Shown here: positions 34,221 to 40,778 of the stretch, one piece after another
Layout: the number at the start of each line of letters is the position of its first letter
Numbering within the stretch: position 1 is the stretch's first letter
DNA from: Nocardioidaceae bacterium
GTDB taxonomy: Bacteria > Actinomycetota > Actinomycetes > Propionibacteriales > Nocardioidaceae
DNA: 59,791 nucleotides
Reading direction: 5' to 3'
NCBI GenBank assembly: GCA_030655315.1
Contig: JAURVT010000046.1
Span: forward strand, 1 to 59,791
Notes under the pieces: generated by a model
The model's database searches: none
What the model was told of the DNA's origin: nothing
The model's input: the letters and a program-made list of their open reading frames with translations, nothing else
Program-made: the position numbers and the translations under genes

Positions 34221-35083
34221 TAATGCTGCTACTGCTGGGTGTAATCGCTTCGAACATGGGAGCGGCCAACGCAGAGAGCGATGTGGATGGTTCCCCCAAC
34301 CCCAATTCTCCAAGCACTTTCGATCTCCGAGGATCGCGGGAGCAGGCCGCCAGAGACCAAGCCGGTCAGTCTTCACAAGAGCCCTCCGGCGACGCCGACG
34401 GTGCCAACACGAGCGCGAATGTCGATGCAACACCATGGAACTATCAATGGCGGACTCCTTGCCCCGGAGGGTCAGTGGAGGTGTCTTGCGCCGCCGCACG
34501 CGTGTGCCCGGAGCCGGGACAGACGCAGTGGAGTCTCTACGGCGGTCCGGTCGGCCAGCCCTTGACTCTGCTGAGCACCTCGTGCGCCGCGACGCCCCCA
34601 CCCACGCCGACCACCCCCGGCGACGTGCCGGTCGCGGTGCGGCCGCAGGTGACACCGGGAATCGTGCTGACCGAGGTGCGCCGGATCGGGCTGCCGAGCC
34701 TCGACATCCAGATCCAGCCGGAGGGCCAGACCCTGGTCAACTTCGACACGATCTTCCACACCGAGGAGCCGCAGTTCGAGCGCAGCGTCGGTCTCCTCGG
34801 CTACGACGTCGACATCGTGGCCGAGGCGACCACCTACACCTGGCACGCGGGCGACGGCACGTCCATGCGCACCCGGGAGCCCGGCAGGCCGTACCCGAGC
34901 AAGGACGTCGTGCACCGCTACACGCGCACCTCCACCGACGTCGACCCACGGGTCGACGTCACCTACCAGGTGCGGTTCCGGGTCGACGGCGGCGACTGGG
35001 AGACGATCGACCAGCTCCTCACGGCCACCGGGCAGTCCGCAACCCTCGCGGTGCGCGAGGCCGCGCCCGTCCTCACCAGCTGA
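34187..35083 (+). CDS. Secreted protein with C-terminal PKD-like domain
   Basis: A 298-residue exported protein with a signal peptide (RRVLVMLLLLGVIASNMGAANA, cut near 29) and a disordered Ser/Gln-rich segment, then a Cys-containing part (TPCPGGSVEVSCAAARVC) and a beta-rich ~140-residue domain with GDGTSMRTREPGRPYPS, resembling the PKD-like domains of related DUF-bearing exports. The GTG at 34187 overlaps the lipoprotein gene by 34 bp and has a GGGAGTGAG site. The first ~430 bp have low GC, the rest normal, so the gene looks like a mosaic. Partner of the upstream lipoprotein. Confidence 0.82.
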   Translation: MGRHVLLRRVLVMLLLLGVIASNMGAANAESDVDGSPNPNSPSTFDLRGSREQAARDQAGQSSQEPSGDADGANTSANVDATPWNYQWRTPCPGGSVEVSCAAARVCPEPGQTQWSLYGGPVGQPLTLLSTSCAATPPPTPTTPGDVPVAVRPQVTPGIVLTEVRRIGLPSLDIQIQPEGQTLVNFDTIFHTEEPQFERSVGLLGYDVDIVAEATTYTWHAGDGTSMRTREPGRPYPSKDVVHRYTRTSTDVDPRVDVTYQVRFRVDGGDWETIDQLLTATGQSATLAVREAAPVLTS

Positions 35084-35129
35084 GCCGCTCGCCACTGCGG
35101 TGGGCCGCCGCAGCCGATAGCGTCGCGGG

Positions 35130-35432
35130 ATGAGCACACGAGTCGAGAAAAAGGGCAGCACCTCCGCCAAGATCCTGTACCGCCCGTTCGGGATCGTGTC
35201 CTCGATCCTCGGTGGACTGCTGGCCAGCACGATCTTCAAGCAGGTCTGGAAGCGCGCCTCGCCGGGCGACAAGAGCGACCCGCCCAAGCCGCTCGAGTCC
35301 GAGTACCCGATCAAGGAGCTGATGGTCGCGGCCCTCATCCAGGGCGCCATCTACTCCGTCGTCAAGGCGTCCATCGACCGCGGCGGCGCCCGGCTGTTCG
35401 AGCGCTGGACCGGCGAGTGGCCCGGCAGCTGA
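35130..35432 (+). CDS. DUF4235 family small membrane protein
   Basis: A 100-residue protein of the DUF4235 family: [20 protein letters not shown] at the start, the central '[10 protein letters not shown]' stretch, and a second hydrophobic helix ([20 protein letters not shown]). Two membrane segments; no known function. A TAGCGT hexamer (35118-35123) ends 6 nt before the ATG, so the mRNA is probably leaderless. It overlaps the next gene by 16 bp. Confidence 0.88.
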   Translation: MSTRVEKKGSTSAKILYRPFGIVSSILGGLLASTIFKQVWKRASPGDKSDPPKPLESEYPIKELMVAALIQGAIYSVVKASIDRGGARLFERWTGEWPGS

Positions 35433-35836
35433 GCGGCACCCGAGGGCGACGCGGCCGCACCGACGGCCCGTCCGAGCACGCTCCGAAGACGTGCATGTCC
35501 TGCGGACGCACCATCGAGTGGCGCAAGAAGTGGGAGCGCGACTGGGACCAGGTCCGCTACTGCTCCGACGGCTGCCGGCGTCGCGGCGTCACCGACCAGG
35601 ACTCCGAGCTCGAGCGCACCATCACGTCGCTGCTCGCGCAACGCGCGCGCGACGCCACCACCTGCCCGAGCGAGGCCGCCCGGGCGGTCGGCGGCGACGA
35701 GTGGCGCGAGCTGATGGAACCGGCCCGGGCCGCCGCACGCCGCCTGGTCGAGCGCGGCGAGGTCGAGATCACCCAGAAGGGCCACGTCGTCGACCCGTCG
35801 ACCGCGCGTGGCCCGATCCGCATCCGTCGCACCTGA
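35417..35836 (+). CDS. DUF2256 and DUF3253 fusion protein
   Basis: A 139-residue fusion. The N-terminal DUF2256 zinc-knuckle has [20 protein letters not shown] and [11 protein letters not shown] (four Cys). The C-terminal DUF3253 (winged-helix-like; [21 protein letters not shown] and [16 protein letters not shown]) is typical of small DNA-binding-like proteins. Function unknown. The GTG at 35417 lies inside the DUF4235 gene (16-bp overlap), so the two are likely co-translated. Confidence 0.87.
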   Translation: MARQLSGTRGRRGRTDGPSEHAPKTCMSCGRTIEWRKKWERDWDQVRYCSDGCRRRGVTDQDSELERTITSLLAQRARDATTCPSEAARAVGGDEWRELMEPARAAARRLVERGEVEITQKGHVVDPSTARGPIRIRRT

Positions 35837-35917
35837 CGCCGCTGACGAACCGCGCCCCGCGACCCCGCCGCGCGATGGCCTAGGTTGGTCCGCGCCCCAC
35901 GCCTGGAAAGGACCCCG

Positions 35918-36859
35918 ATGGCCGTCGACGCCGCCACGCAGCAGTACCTGGACACCATGGCCGAGAAGCAGCCGGTGCCCACGCACGAGCTCACGCCCGA
36001 GCAGGCCCGCGCCAACGAGGCCGAGACGACCGCGCTGATCGCCGCCGGCCCGGCCATGGCCCGCGTCGAGGACGGCGAGCTGATCGCCCAGGGTGGCCAC
36101 GCCTTCCGGACCCGCACCTTCGTCCCCGAGGGCGAGGTCGGCGCCGTCATCGCCTACTTCGGCGGAGGCGGCTGGGTCATGGGCACGCTCGAGCGCTACG
36201 ACACCGTGGCGCGCGAGATCGCCTCGCGCAGCGGGTGCGCCGTCGTCGTGGTCGAGTACCGCAAGGCTCCCGAGCACCCCTTCCCCGCGGCGGTCGACGA
36301 CAGCTGGCAGGCACTGCGCTGGATCTCCGACCACGTCGAGGACATCGCCGGGTCCACCGTGCCGCTCCTGGTCGCCGGCGACAGCGCGGGCGGCAACCTC
36401 GCCGCCGTCATGGCGATCCGGGCGCGCGACGCCGGCGAGCCCGCGGTCGCGTTCCAGGTGCTCGTCTACCCCCTGACGAACGCCAACCTCGAGACGCGCA
36501 GCTACCACGAGCAGTCCAACCAGCTGATGCTGCGGCGCGAGACCGTCGCCTGGTACTGGGACAACTACGTGCCCAACCCCGACAAGCGCGACCACCCCGA
36601 CGTCTCCCCCCTCCAGGTGCCCGATCGCCGCGGGCTGCCGCCGGCGATCGTCCTGCTCGCCGAGCACGACGTGCTCCGCAACGAGGGCGACGCCTACGCC
36701 GACGGACTGCGCCGTGCCGGTGTCGCCGTCGAGCTCCGCACCTTCGCCGGACAGATGCACGGCTTCTTCCCGCTGGTCGGCGTGCTGCCCGGCAGCACCG
36801 AGGCCCTGGACTGGATCGCCGAGGAGGTCCGCTCCGCCCTGGACGAGCTGCGCTCCTGA
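35918..36859 (+). CDS. Alpha/beta hydrolase of the hormone-sensitive lipase (HSL) family
   Basis: A 313-residue esterase-like protein. It has the nucleophile motif GDSAGGNLAAVM, the acid in LLAEHDVLRNEG, the His in GQMHGFFPLVG and the typical EYRKAPEHPFPAAVDD. The HGGG oxyanion motif is modified: YFGGGGWVMGT has Gly where the family has His. The rest of the fold looks intact. Members hydrolyse short acyl esters; the substrate is unknown. The ATG at 35918 follows GGAAAGGA. No close operon partner. Confidence 0.9.
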   Translation: MAVDAATQQYLDTMAEKQPVPTHELTPEQARANEAETTALIAAGPAMARVEDGELIAQGGHAFRTRTFVPEGEVGAVIAYFGGGGWVMGTLERYDTVAREIASRSGCAVVVVEYRKAPEHPFPAAVDDSWQALRWISDHVEDIAGSTVPLLVAGDSAGGNLAAVMAIRARDAGEPAVAFQVLVYPLTNANLETRSYHEQSNQLMLRRETVAWYWDNYVPNPDKRDHPDVSPLQVPDRRGLPPAIVLLAEHDVLRNEGDAYADGLRRAGVAVELRTFAGQMHGFFPLVGVLPGSTEALDWIAEEVRSALDELRS

Positions 36860-36947
36860 CGCGCCGCCCGCCGTGCCCGCGGCGGCGACCCAGGGCAGGC
36901 GAACCTCACGACGTGCGACGCCCTGGCGTGGGTCGTACGGTCGAGAC

Positions 36948-37535
36948 ATGCCTACTCCCACCAGCAAGCGCCCCGACGTGGGCTCCTACACCGTGCCCGG
37001 CCTGGCCGTCGAGGACGGCCAGAAGGTCGCCAGCATCCTGCAGGACCGTCTGAACGCCCTGAACGACCTGGCACTCACGCTGAAGCACGTGCACTGGAAC
37101 GTCGTCGGACCGCACTTCATCGCGGTCCACGAGATGATCGACCCGCAGGTCGACGAGGTCCGCGCCGCGATCGACGAGACCGCGGAGCGCATCGCGACCC
37201 TCGGCTCGTCCCCGCTCGGCACCCCGGGCGAGATCGTGAAGAGCCGGACGTGGGACGACTACTCCCTCAACCGCGCCACCACCAACGAGCACCTCGGCGC
37301 GCTCGACCTGGTCTACGACGGGGTCCTCGCCGACCACCGTCGCGCCCAGGAGCAGATCTCCGACATCGACGCGATCACCGAGGACATGCTCATCGCCCAC
37401 ATCCGGGGCATGGAGCTGTTCCAGTGGTTCGTCCGCGCCCACCTCGAGGGCACCGACGGATCGCTGTCGACGGCGCGTGCGACCAGCGAGACCGACGCGG
37501 CCGGCGCCGCCTCCACCGCCGCCAGCGAGAGCTGA
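36948..37535 (+). CDS. dps: Dps-family DNA-protecting ferritin-like protein
   Basis: A 195-residue member of the Dps family, which stores iron and protects DNA in stress. Motifs are LKHVHWNVVGPHFIAVHEMID (the His and Asp ligands of the inter-subunit ferroxidase site), DEVRAAIDETAERI, and the later TEDMLIAHIRGMELFQWFVRAHL helix. A longer, Ser/Thr/Ala-rich C-terminus (~20 residues) resembles mycobacterial Dps tails. A TACGGT hexamer (36936-36941) ends 6 nt before the ATG; leaderless transcription is likely. A strong terminator hairpin follows. Confidence 0.95.
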   Translation: MPTPTSKRPDVGSYTVPGLAVEDGQKVASILQDRLNALNDLALTLKHVHWNVVGPHFIAVHEMIDPQVDEVRAAIDETAERIATLGSSPLGTPGEIVKSRTWDDYSLNRATTNEHLGALDLVYDGVLADHRRAQEQISDIDAITEDMLIAHIRGMELFQWFVRAHLEGTDGSLSTARATSETDAAGAASTAASES

Positions 37536-37577
37536 CGGCCCCCGTACCGGCGCCTTCCTAGGTTCCGGCCCCGCAGT

Positions 37578-37610
37578 ACGGCCGTCGTCACCCCTGGTGG
37601 CGGCGGCCGT
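37578..37610. terminator. Hairpin between convergent dps and aroQ
   Basis: A 15-bp stem ACGGCCGTCGTCACC / GGTGGCGGCGGCCGT (two G-U pairs) with a CCT loop, the same loop context as the csp terminator. It lies between the dps and aroQ stops and could serve both. Confidence 0.75.
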
Positions 37611-37666
37611 GCTCTGTCCCGGGGCGCCCCGTGCACCGGACGGTGACGGGTGAGGCCGCGGCCACC

Positions 37667-38104
37667 TCAGGCCGGATGCGCGAGCAGCAGCTCGAGCGCG
37701 GCCCGGTAGCCCTCGACACCCTGCCCCGACACGGTGCCGATGCAGACGTCGCGCACGACGGACACCTGTCGCCAGGCGTCGCGGTGCGTCACGTCGGAGA
37801 GGTGGACCTCGACAGCCGGCACCCCCGTGATCTCCAGCGCGTCGTGCAGGGCCCACGCGTAGTGGGTCCACGCCCCCGGGTTGATCAGGATGCCGCCGCT
37901 GGTGCCGCGCAGACCGTGGAGGTGCTCGACCAGCGCACCCTCGTGGTTGCTCTGGAAGAAGCGGGTGCCGACCCCCAGGTCGCGGCCGAAGCCCACGACC
38001 GCGTCCTCCAGGTCGGCGAGGGTCTGGGTGCCGTAGTGCGCCGGGTCCCGACGACCCAGCTGGTCGAGGTTGACTCCGTGCAGCACGTCGATGGTGCGGT
38101 CCAT
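37667..38104 (-). CDS. aroQ: Type II 3-dehydroquinate dehydratase
   Basis: A 145-residue dehydroquinase of the shikimate pathway, which converts 3-dehydroquinate to 3-dehydroshikimate. The active-site loop HGVNLDQLGRRDPAHYG carries R19 and Y24; FFQSNHEGALVEHLHG and INPGAWTHYAWALHDAL are present, with VEVHLSDVTHRDAWRQ near the end. Pro in the usual 'NGPN' motif is Val here. Length is typical (~145-150). The ATG at 38104 follows TAGGTT by 8 nt, suggesting a leaderless or very short-leader mRNA. Confidence 0.94.
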   Translation of the reverse strand: MDRTIDVLHGVNLDQLGRRDPAHYGTQTLADLEDAVVGFGRDLGVGTRFFQSNHEGALVEHLHGLRGTSGGILINPGAWTHYAWALHDALEITGVPAVEVHLSDVTHRDAWRQVSVVRDVCIGTVSGQGVEGYRAALELLLAHPA

Positions 38105-38165
38105 GGGCAACGAACCTAGGCCATCGACGTCGAGCGCCACGGGTCAGTCTCGACCGGTGCCGACC

Positions 38166-38573
38166 TCAGTAGGCCGGCAGCGCGACGCGCTGGCCGGGCT
38201 GGACGTCGCCGCCGCCGGTGAGCGCGTTCAGCTCGACGATGTCGTTGACGACCGTGCGCGGGTCGGCCCCGGGGGCCGCCTCGCGGGCGAGGTCCCACAA
38301 CGTCTGCTCCGGCTGGATCGTGACGGTGCGGGCCACGGCGGGGGCCGAGCCCTCGTCGGTCGCGACCACCGAGGAGCCCAGGACCACGGACGCCAATGCG
38401 ACCAGCGCCAGCGCGGCCAGCAGGACGACCAGTCGCCCACGCCGCGTGAGCCGCACCGGAGCCGACGGCTGCACGACCGGACGGCGCGCTCGGGTCCGGA
38501 CGGTGCCGGTCGCTGCGGTGCGGGTCGCTGCGGTGCGGGCGATGCTGGTGCGGGGGACGGCGAGGGTGCTCAT
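38166..38573 (-). CDS. SOS-controlled LysM membrane protein (YneA/ChiZ-like division inhibitor candidate)
   Basis: A 135-residue protein with a basic N-terminus, one membrane segment (~48-68, LVVLLAALALVALASVVLG) and a C-terminal LysM domain (~83-135; VTIQPEQTLWDLAREAAPGAD, LNALTGGGDVQPGQRVALP) that should bind peptidoglycan. It is divergently placed beside lexA, as yneA is in Bacillus and Rv2719c in Mycobacterium, whose products delay cell division during the SOS response. Three LexA boxes lie upstream. By position and domains, the same role is likely; not shown directly. Confidence 0.88.
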   Translation of the reverse strand: MSTLAVPRTSIARTAATRTAATGTVRTRARRPVVQPSAPVRLTRRGRLVVLLAALALVALASVVLGSSVVATDEGSAPAVARTVTIQPEQTLWDLAREAAPGADPRTVVNDIVELNALTGGGDVQPGQRVALPAY

Positions 38574-38636
38574 CTGGGGCCTCCGGGGGAAGTCGGCTGC
38601 GGTCGGTTCAGGTCGGGTGATCGACCGGGTGTTCGA

Positions 38637-38668
38637 TAGAACCTGTGTTCGATCGAACACGTGTACGA
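38637..38668 (-). promoter_or_regulatory. Two adjoining LexA boxes upstream of the LysM gene
   Basis: TAGAACCTGTGTTCGA (38637-38652) and TCGAACACGTGTACGA (38653-38668) follow each other without a gap. Each matches TCGAAC-N4-GTTCGA at 11 of 12 positions. Spaced 16 bp centre to centre, they could load two LexA dimers. They start 64 nt before the LysM ATG. Confidence 0.85.
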
Positions 38669-38702
38669 CGATAGAGCCGACCTCCGACAAAACCGAGCAC
38701 CC

Positions 38703-38718
38703 TCGAATATCTGTTCGA
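38703..38718. promoter_or_regulatory. Third LexA box between the LysM and NTF2-like genes
   Basis: TCGAATATCTGTTCGA matches the SOS consensus at 11 of 12 positions. It lies 130 nt upstream of the LysM gene and 138 nt upstream of the divergent NTF2-like gene, and could act on either. Confidence 0.75.
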
Positions 38719-38855
38719 TCGGCGTGTCGGGGAGCGCCGTCGACATCGTCCGATTCGGGTGGTTCTCGACCAGGTGCAGGAGATGAGACGAGAAGATTGC
38801 CAGAAGGTGAACTGCACCACTGACGTGGAGGGAACCGCGTGTCTATGTTGAGCGC

Positions 38856-39251
38856 ATGACCGACAAGATCGCCGTGGTCGAACGGTGGCTCGAGGCACTC
38901 AACGACGGTGACGTCGCGACGCTGGCGTCGCTGTCCAGTGCCGACATCGAGATCGTCGGTCCCCGCAGCAGCGGCTTCGGTCGCCCCCTCGTGCGCCAGT
39001 GGGCCGAGCGGGCCCGCATGACAGCCGTCCCGCTCCGGTGGTTCTCGGGCGCGGGCAGCACGGTCGTGGCCCTGTGCGAGGCCACCTGGCACGACACGGA
39101 CGGTCGTCCGACCGACACCCTCCAGGTGGCGATGATGTTCGAGGTGGACCGTCGCAAGGTCGCGTGCCTCGCCCGCTACCCCGAGCTCGAGCGGGCTCTC
39201 GTCACCGCTCGTCTGCACCGCACCGACGAGGTCGTCCACCAAGCTGCTTGA
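38856..39251 (+). CDS. NTF2-like (SnoaL-type) protein
   Basis: A 131-residue cone-fold protein: VVERWLEALNDGDVATLASL followed by SADIEIVGPRSSGFGRPLVRQW, then beta strands (VPLRWFSGAGSTVVALCEATW, TLQVAMMFEVDRRKVACLARYP). The fold is used by many small enzymes and ligand binders; I cannot name a substrate. TATGTT (38844-38849) ends 6 nt before the ATG, suggesting a leaderless transcript. It sits between the SOS LysM gene and lexA, so a damage-related role is possible but not shown. Confidence 0.85.
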   Translation: MTDKIAVVERWLEALNDGDVATLASLSSADIEIVGPRSSGFGRPLVRQWAERARMTAVPLRWFSGAGSTVVALCEATWHDTDGRPTDTLQVAMMFEVDRRKVACLARYPELERALVTARLHRTDEVVHQAA

Positions 39252-39311
39252 CGCCGGCCGGAAGGCCGCACGCGGGAGCACCCACGGCGCATCCTGGCCG
39301 CGACACGCCAG

Positions 39312-39327
39312 TCGAACACATGTTTGA
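39312..39327 (+). promoter_or_regulatory. LexA box of the lexA gene
   Basis: TCGAACACATGTTTGA matches TCGAAC-N4-GTTCGA at 11 of 12 positions. It lies 32 nt before the lexA ATG and upstream of TAGGGT (39347-39352), the apparent -10 element, as expected for LexA autoregulation. Confidence 0.9.
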
Positions 39328-39359
39328 ACGTGCTCTCGCCCGGGTCTAGGGTGCTCGAC

Positions 39360-40103
39360 ATGAGCAAGCCGACCGCCCCGGGCCCCACCACCGACGACAC
39401 CGCCGACGTCACCGAGCTTCCCGACGGCCCGCCCGACGCCAGCGGGCTGAGCCCGCGCCAGCGTCGGGTGCTGGAGTTCCTCCGCGAGGCGCTCGAGACG
39501 CGCGGCTACCCGCCCAGCATGCGCGAGATCGGTGCGGCCGTCGGCCTCACGAGCACGTCCTCGGTCGCGCACCAGCTCCGCAGCCTGGAGAAGATGGGGT
39601 TCGTCCGACGCGACCCCAACCGCCCGCGCGCCCTCGAGGTCTTCCTCCCCGACGGCCTGAGCCGTCGCGCCGTGGGCAGCGCCTCCGAGGCCGAGTACGA
39701 CGAGACCGATCTGGGCAACGACCGCCCCGTCCCGACCTACGTGCCGATGGTCGGTCGCATCGCGGCCGGCGGTCCGATCCTGGCCGAGGAGCGCGTCGAG
39801 GACGTGTTCCCGCTCCCCCGCTCCCTCGTCGGCGACGGCACCCTGTTCCTGCTCGAGGTACAGGGCGAGTCGATGCTCGACGCGGCGATCTGCCCGGGCG
39901 ACTACGTCGTCGTGCGCCAGCAGCCCAACGCCGAGAACGGCGAGATCGTCGCGGCGATGCTCGACGGCGAGGCCACCGTGAAGACGTTCCAGCGCAAGGA
40001 CGGCAAGGTCTGGCTGCTGCCCCACAACGCCGACTACGACCCGATCGACGGCACGCACGCCACGATCCTGGGCAAGGTCACCGCCGTCCTGCGCCGCGTC
40101 TGA
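39360..40103 (+). CDS. lexA: SOS repressor LexA
   Basis: A 247-residue repressor of the SOS response that cleaves itself when stimulated by RecA filaments. The N-terminal winged helix-turn-helix ([39 protein letters not shown]) is followed by the cleavage site A136-G137 ([10 protein letters not shown]) and the S171/K208 dyad ([15 protein letters not shown]). The length is normal for actinobacteria. The ATG at 39360 is 7 nt after TAGGGT, indicating a leaderless message; an upstream ATG at 39324 overlaps the LexA box and is less likely. Confidence 0.98.
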   Translation: MSKPTAPGPTTDDTADVTELPDGPPDASGLSPRQRRVLEFLREALETRGYPPSMREIGAAVGLTSTSSVAHQLRSLEKMGFVRRDPNRPRALEVFLPDGLSRRAVGSASEAEYDETDLGNDRPVPTYVPMVGRIAAGGPILAEERVEDVFPLPRSLVGDGTLFLLEVQGESMLDAAICPGDYVVVRQQPNAENGEIVAAMLDGEATVKTFQRKDGKVWLLPHNADYDPIDGTHATILGKVTAVLRRV

Positions 40104-40159
40104 CGCACGTCGGGGCGGCCCCTGTGGCGCCGTCACCAGCGAGACGGCAGGATCGGGGC

Positions 40160-40729
40160 ATGGCCAAGAAGAGCGAGAAGACCGACAAGATCGACGACAA
40201 GCAGCTGCGGTCCGTGACCAAGGACGCGGTCAAGGCGGCGGTGAAGTCCGAGCGCAAGAAGCTCACCAAGGCGGTGCAGGCCGCCGAGGACGCCGCCGAG
40301 CGCGCGGAGAAGGCGGCGGCCCAGGCCACCGGACGGGCCAAGTCCGCGAAGAAGGCGAAGAAGGCCGCCACAAAGGCGTCGAAGAAGGCCGCCTCCCGCA
40401 CCTCCGCGTCCGACGACCACGAGACCGTCGACGTCCGGGACGAGCAGCCGCGCCTCGAGGCCGAGACCCCCGCGGCCTCGGTCGACCCCGCCGAGTCGAC
40501 CGAGTCGGTCGTCCCCGAGGCGGCACCGCTGCAGAACGTCGCCCAGGACGCCACCCTCACGGAGGGATCGGCCAAGGTGGCCGGCGACCCGATCGGCGCG
40601 GCACCGGTGAGCGACGCCCACGTGGGTCTCACGCGGGCGCAGCTGATCGTGCTGGCCGGCGAGCGAGGTGTGCCGAACCGCACCCGTCTGACCAAGGCGC
40701 AGCTGCTCGAGGCGCTGCAGACCTCCTGA
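40160..40729 (+). CDS. Lys/Ala-rich protein with C-terminal SAP/Rho_N-like motif
   Basis: A 189-residue protein. Residues ~5-85 are a highly charged helix or coiled coil (KLTKAVQAAEDAAERAEKAA, KSAKKAKKAATKASKKAASR), like histone H1-type tails; then an acidic linker, and a C-terminal helix pair LTRAQLIVLAGERGVPNRTRL-like ending KAQLLEALQ that resembles the SAP/Rho N-terminal nucleic-acid-binding motif. It is probably a DNA- or RNA-associated protein. The ATG at 40160 gives the MAKKSEK start. It is 56 nt downstream of lexA, same strand. Confidence 0.8.
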   Translation: MAKKSEKTDKIDDKQLRSVTKDAVKAAVKSERKKLTKAVQAAEDAAERAEKAAAQATGRAKSAKKAKKAATKASKKAASRTSASDDHETVDVRDEQPRLEAETPAASVDPAESTESVVPEAAPLQNVAQDATLTEGSAKVAGDPIGAAPVSDAHVGLTRAQLIVLAGERGVPNRTRLTKAQLLEALQTS

Positions 40730-40778
40730 CGCCGGCAGCCTGCGCCGTCGTCGTCCGCCGCGGGTGGAGACTGTAGCC

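Noticed and set aside
35130-35836. DUF4235 and DUF2256/DUF3253 genes as a toxin-antitoxin pair
   Set aside because: Small size and 16-bp overlap fit, but neither family has a toxin or antitoxin precedent, and one is a membrane protein.
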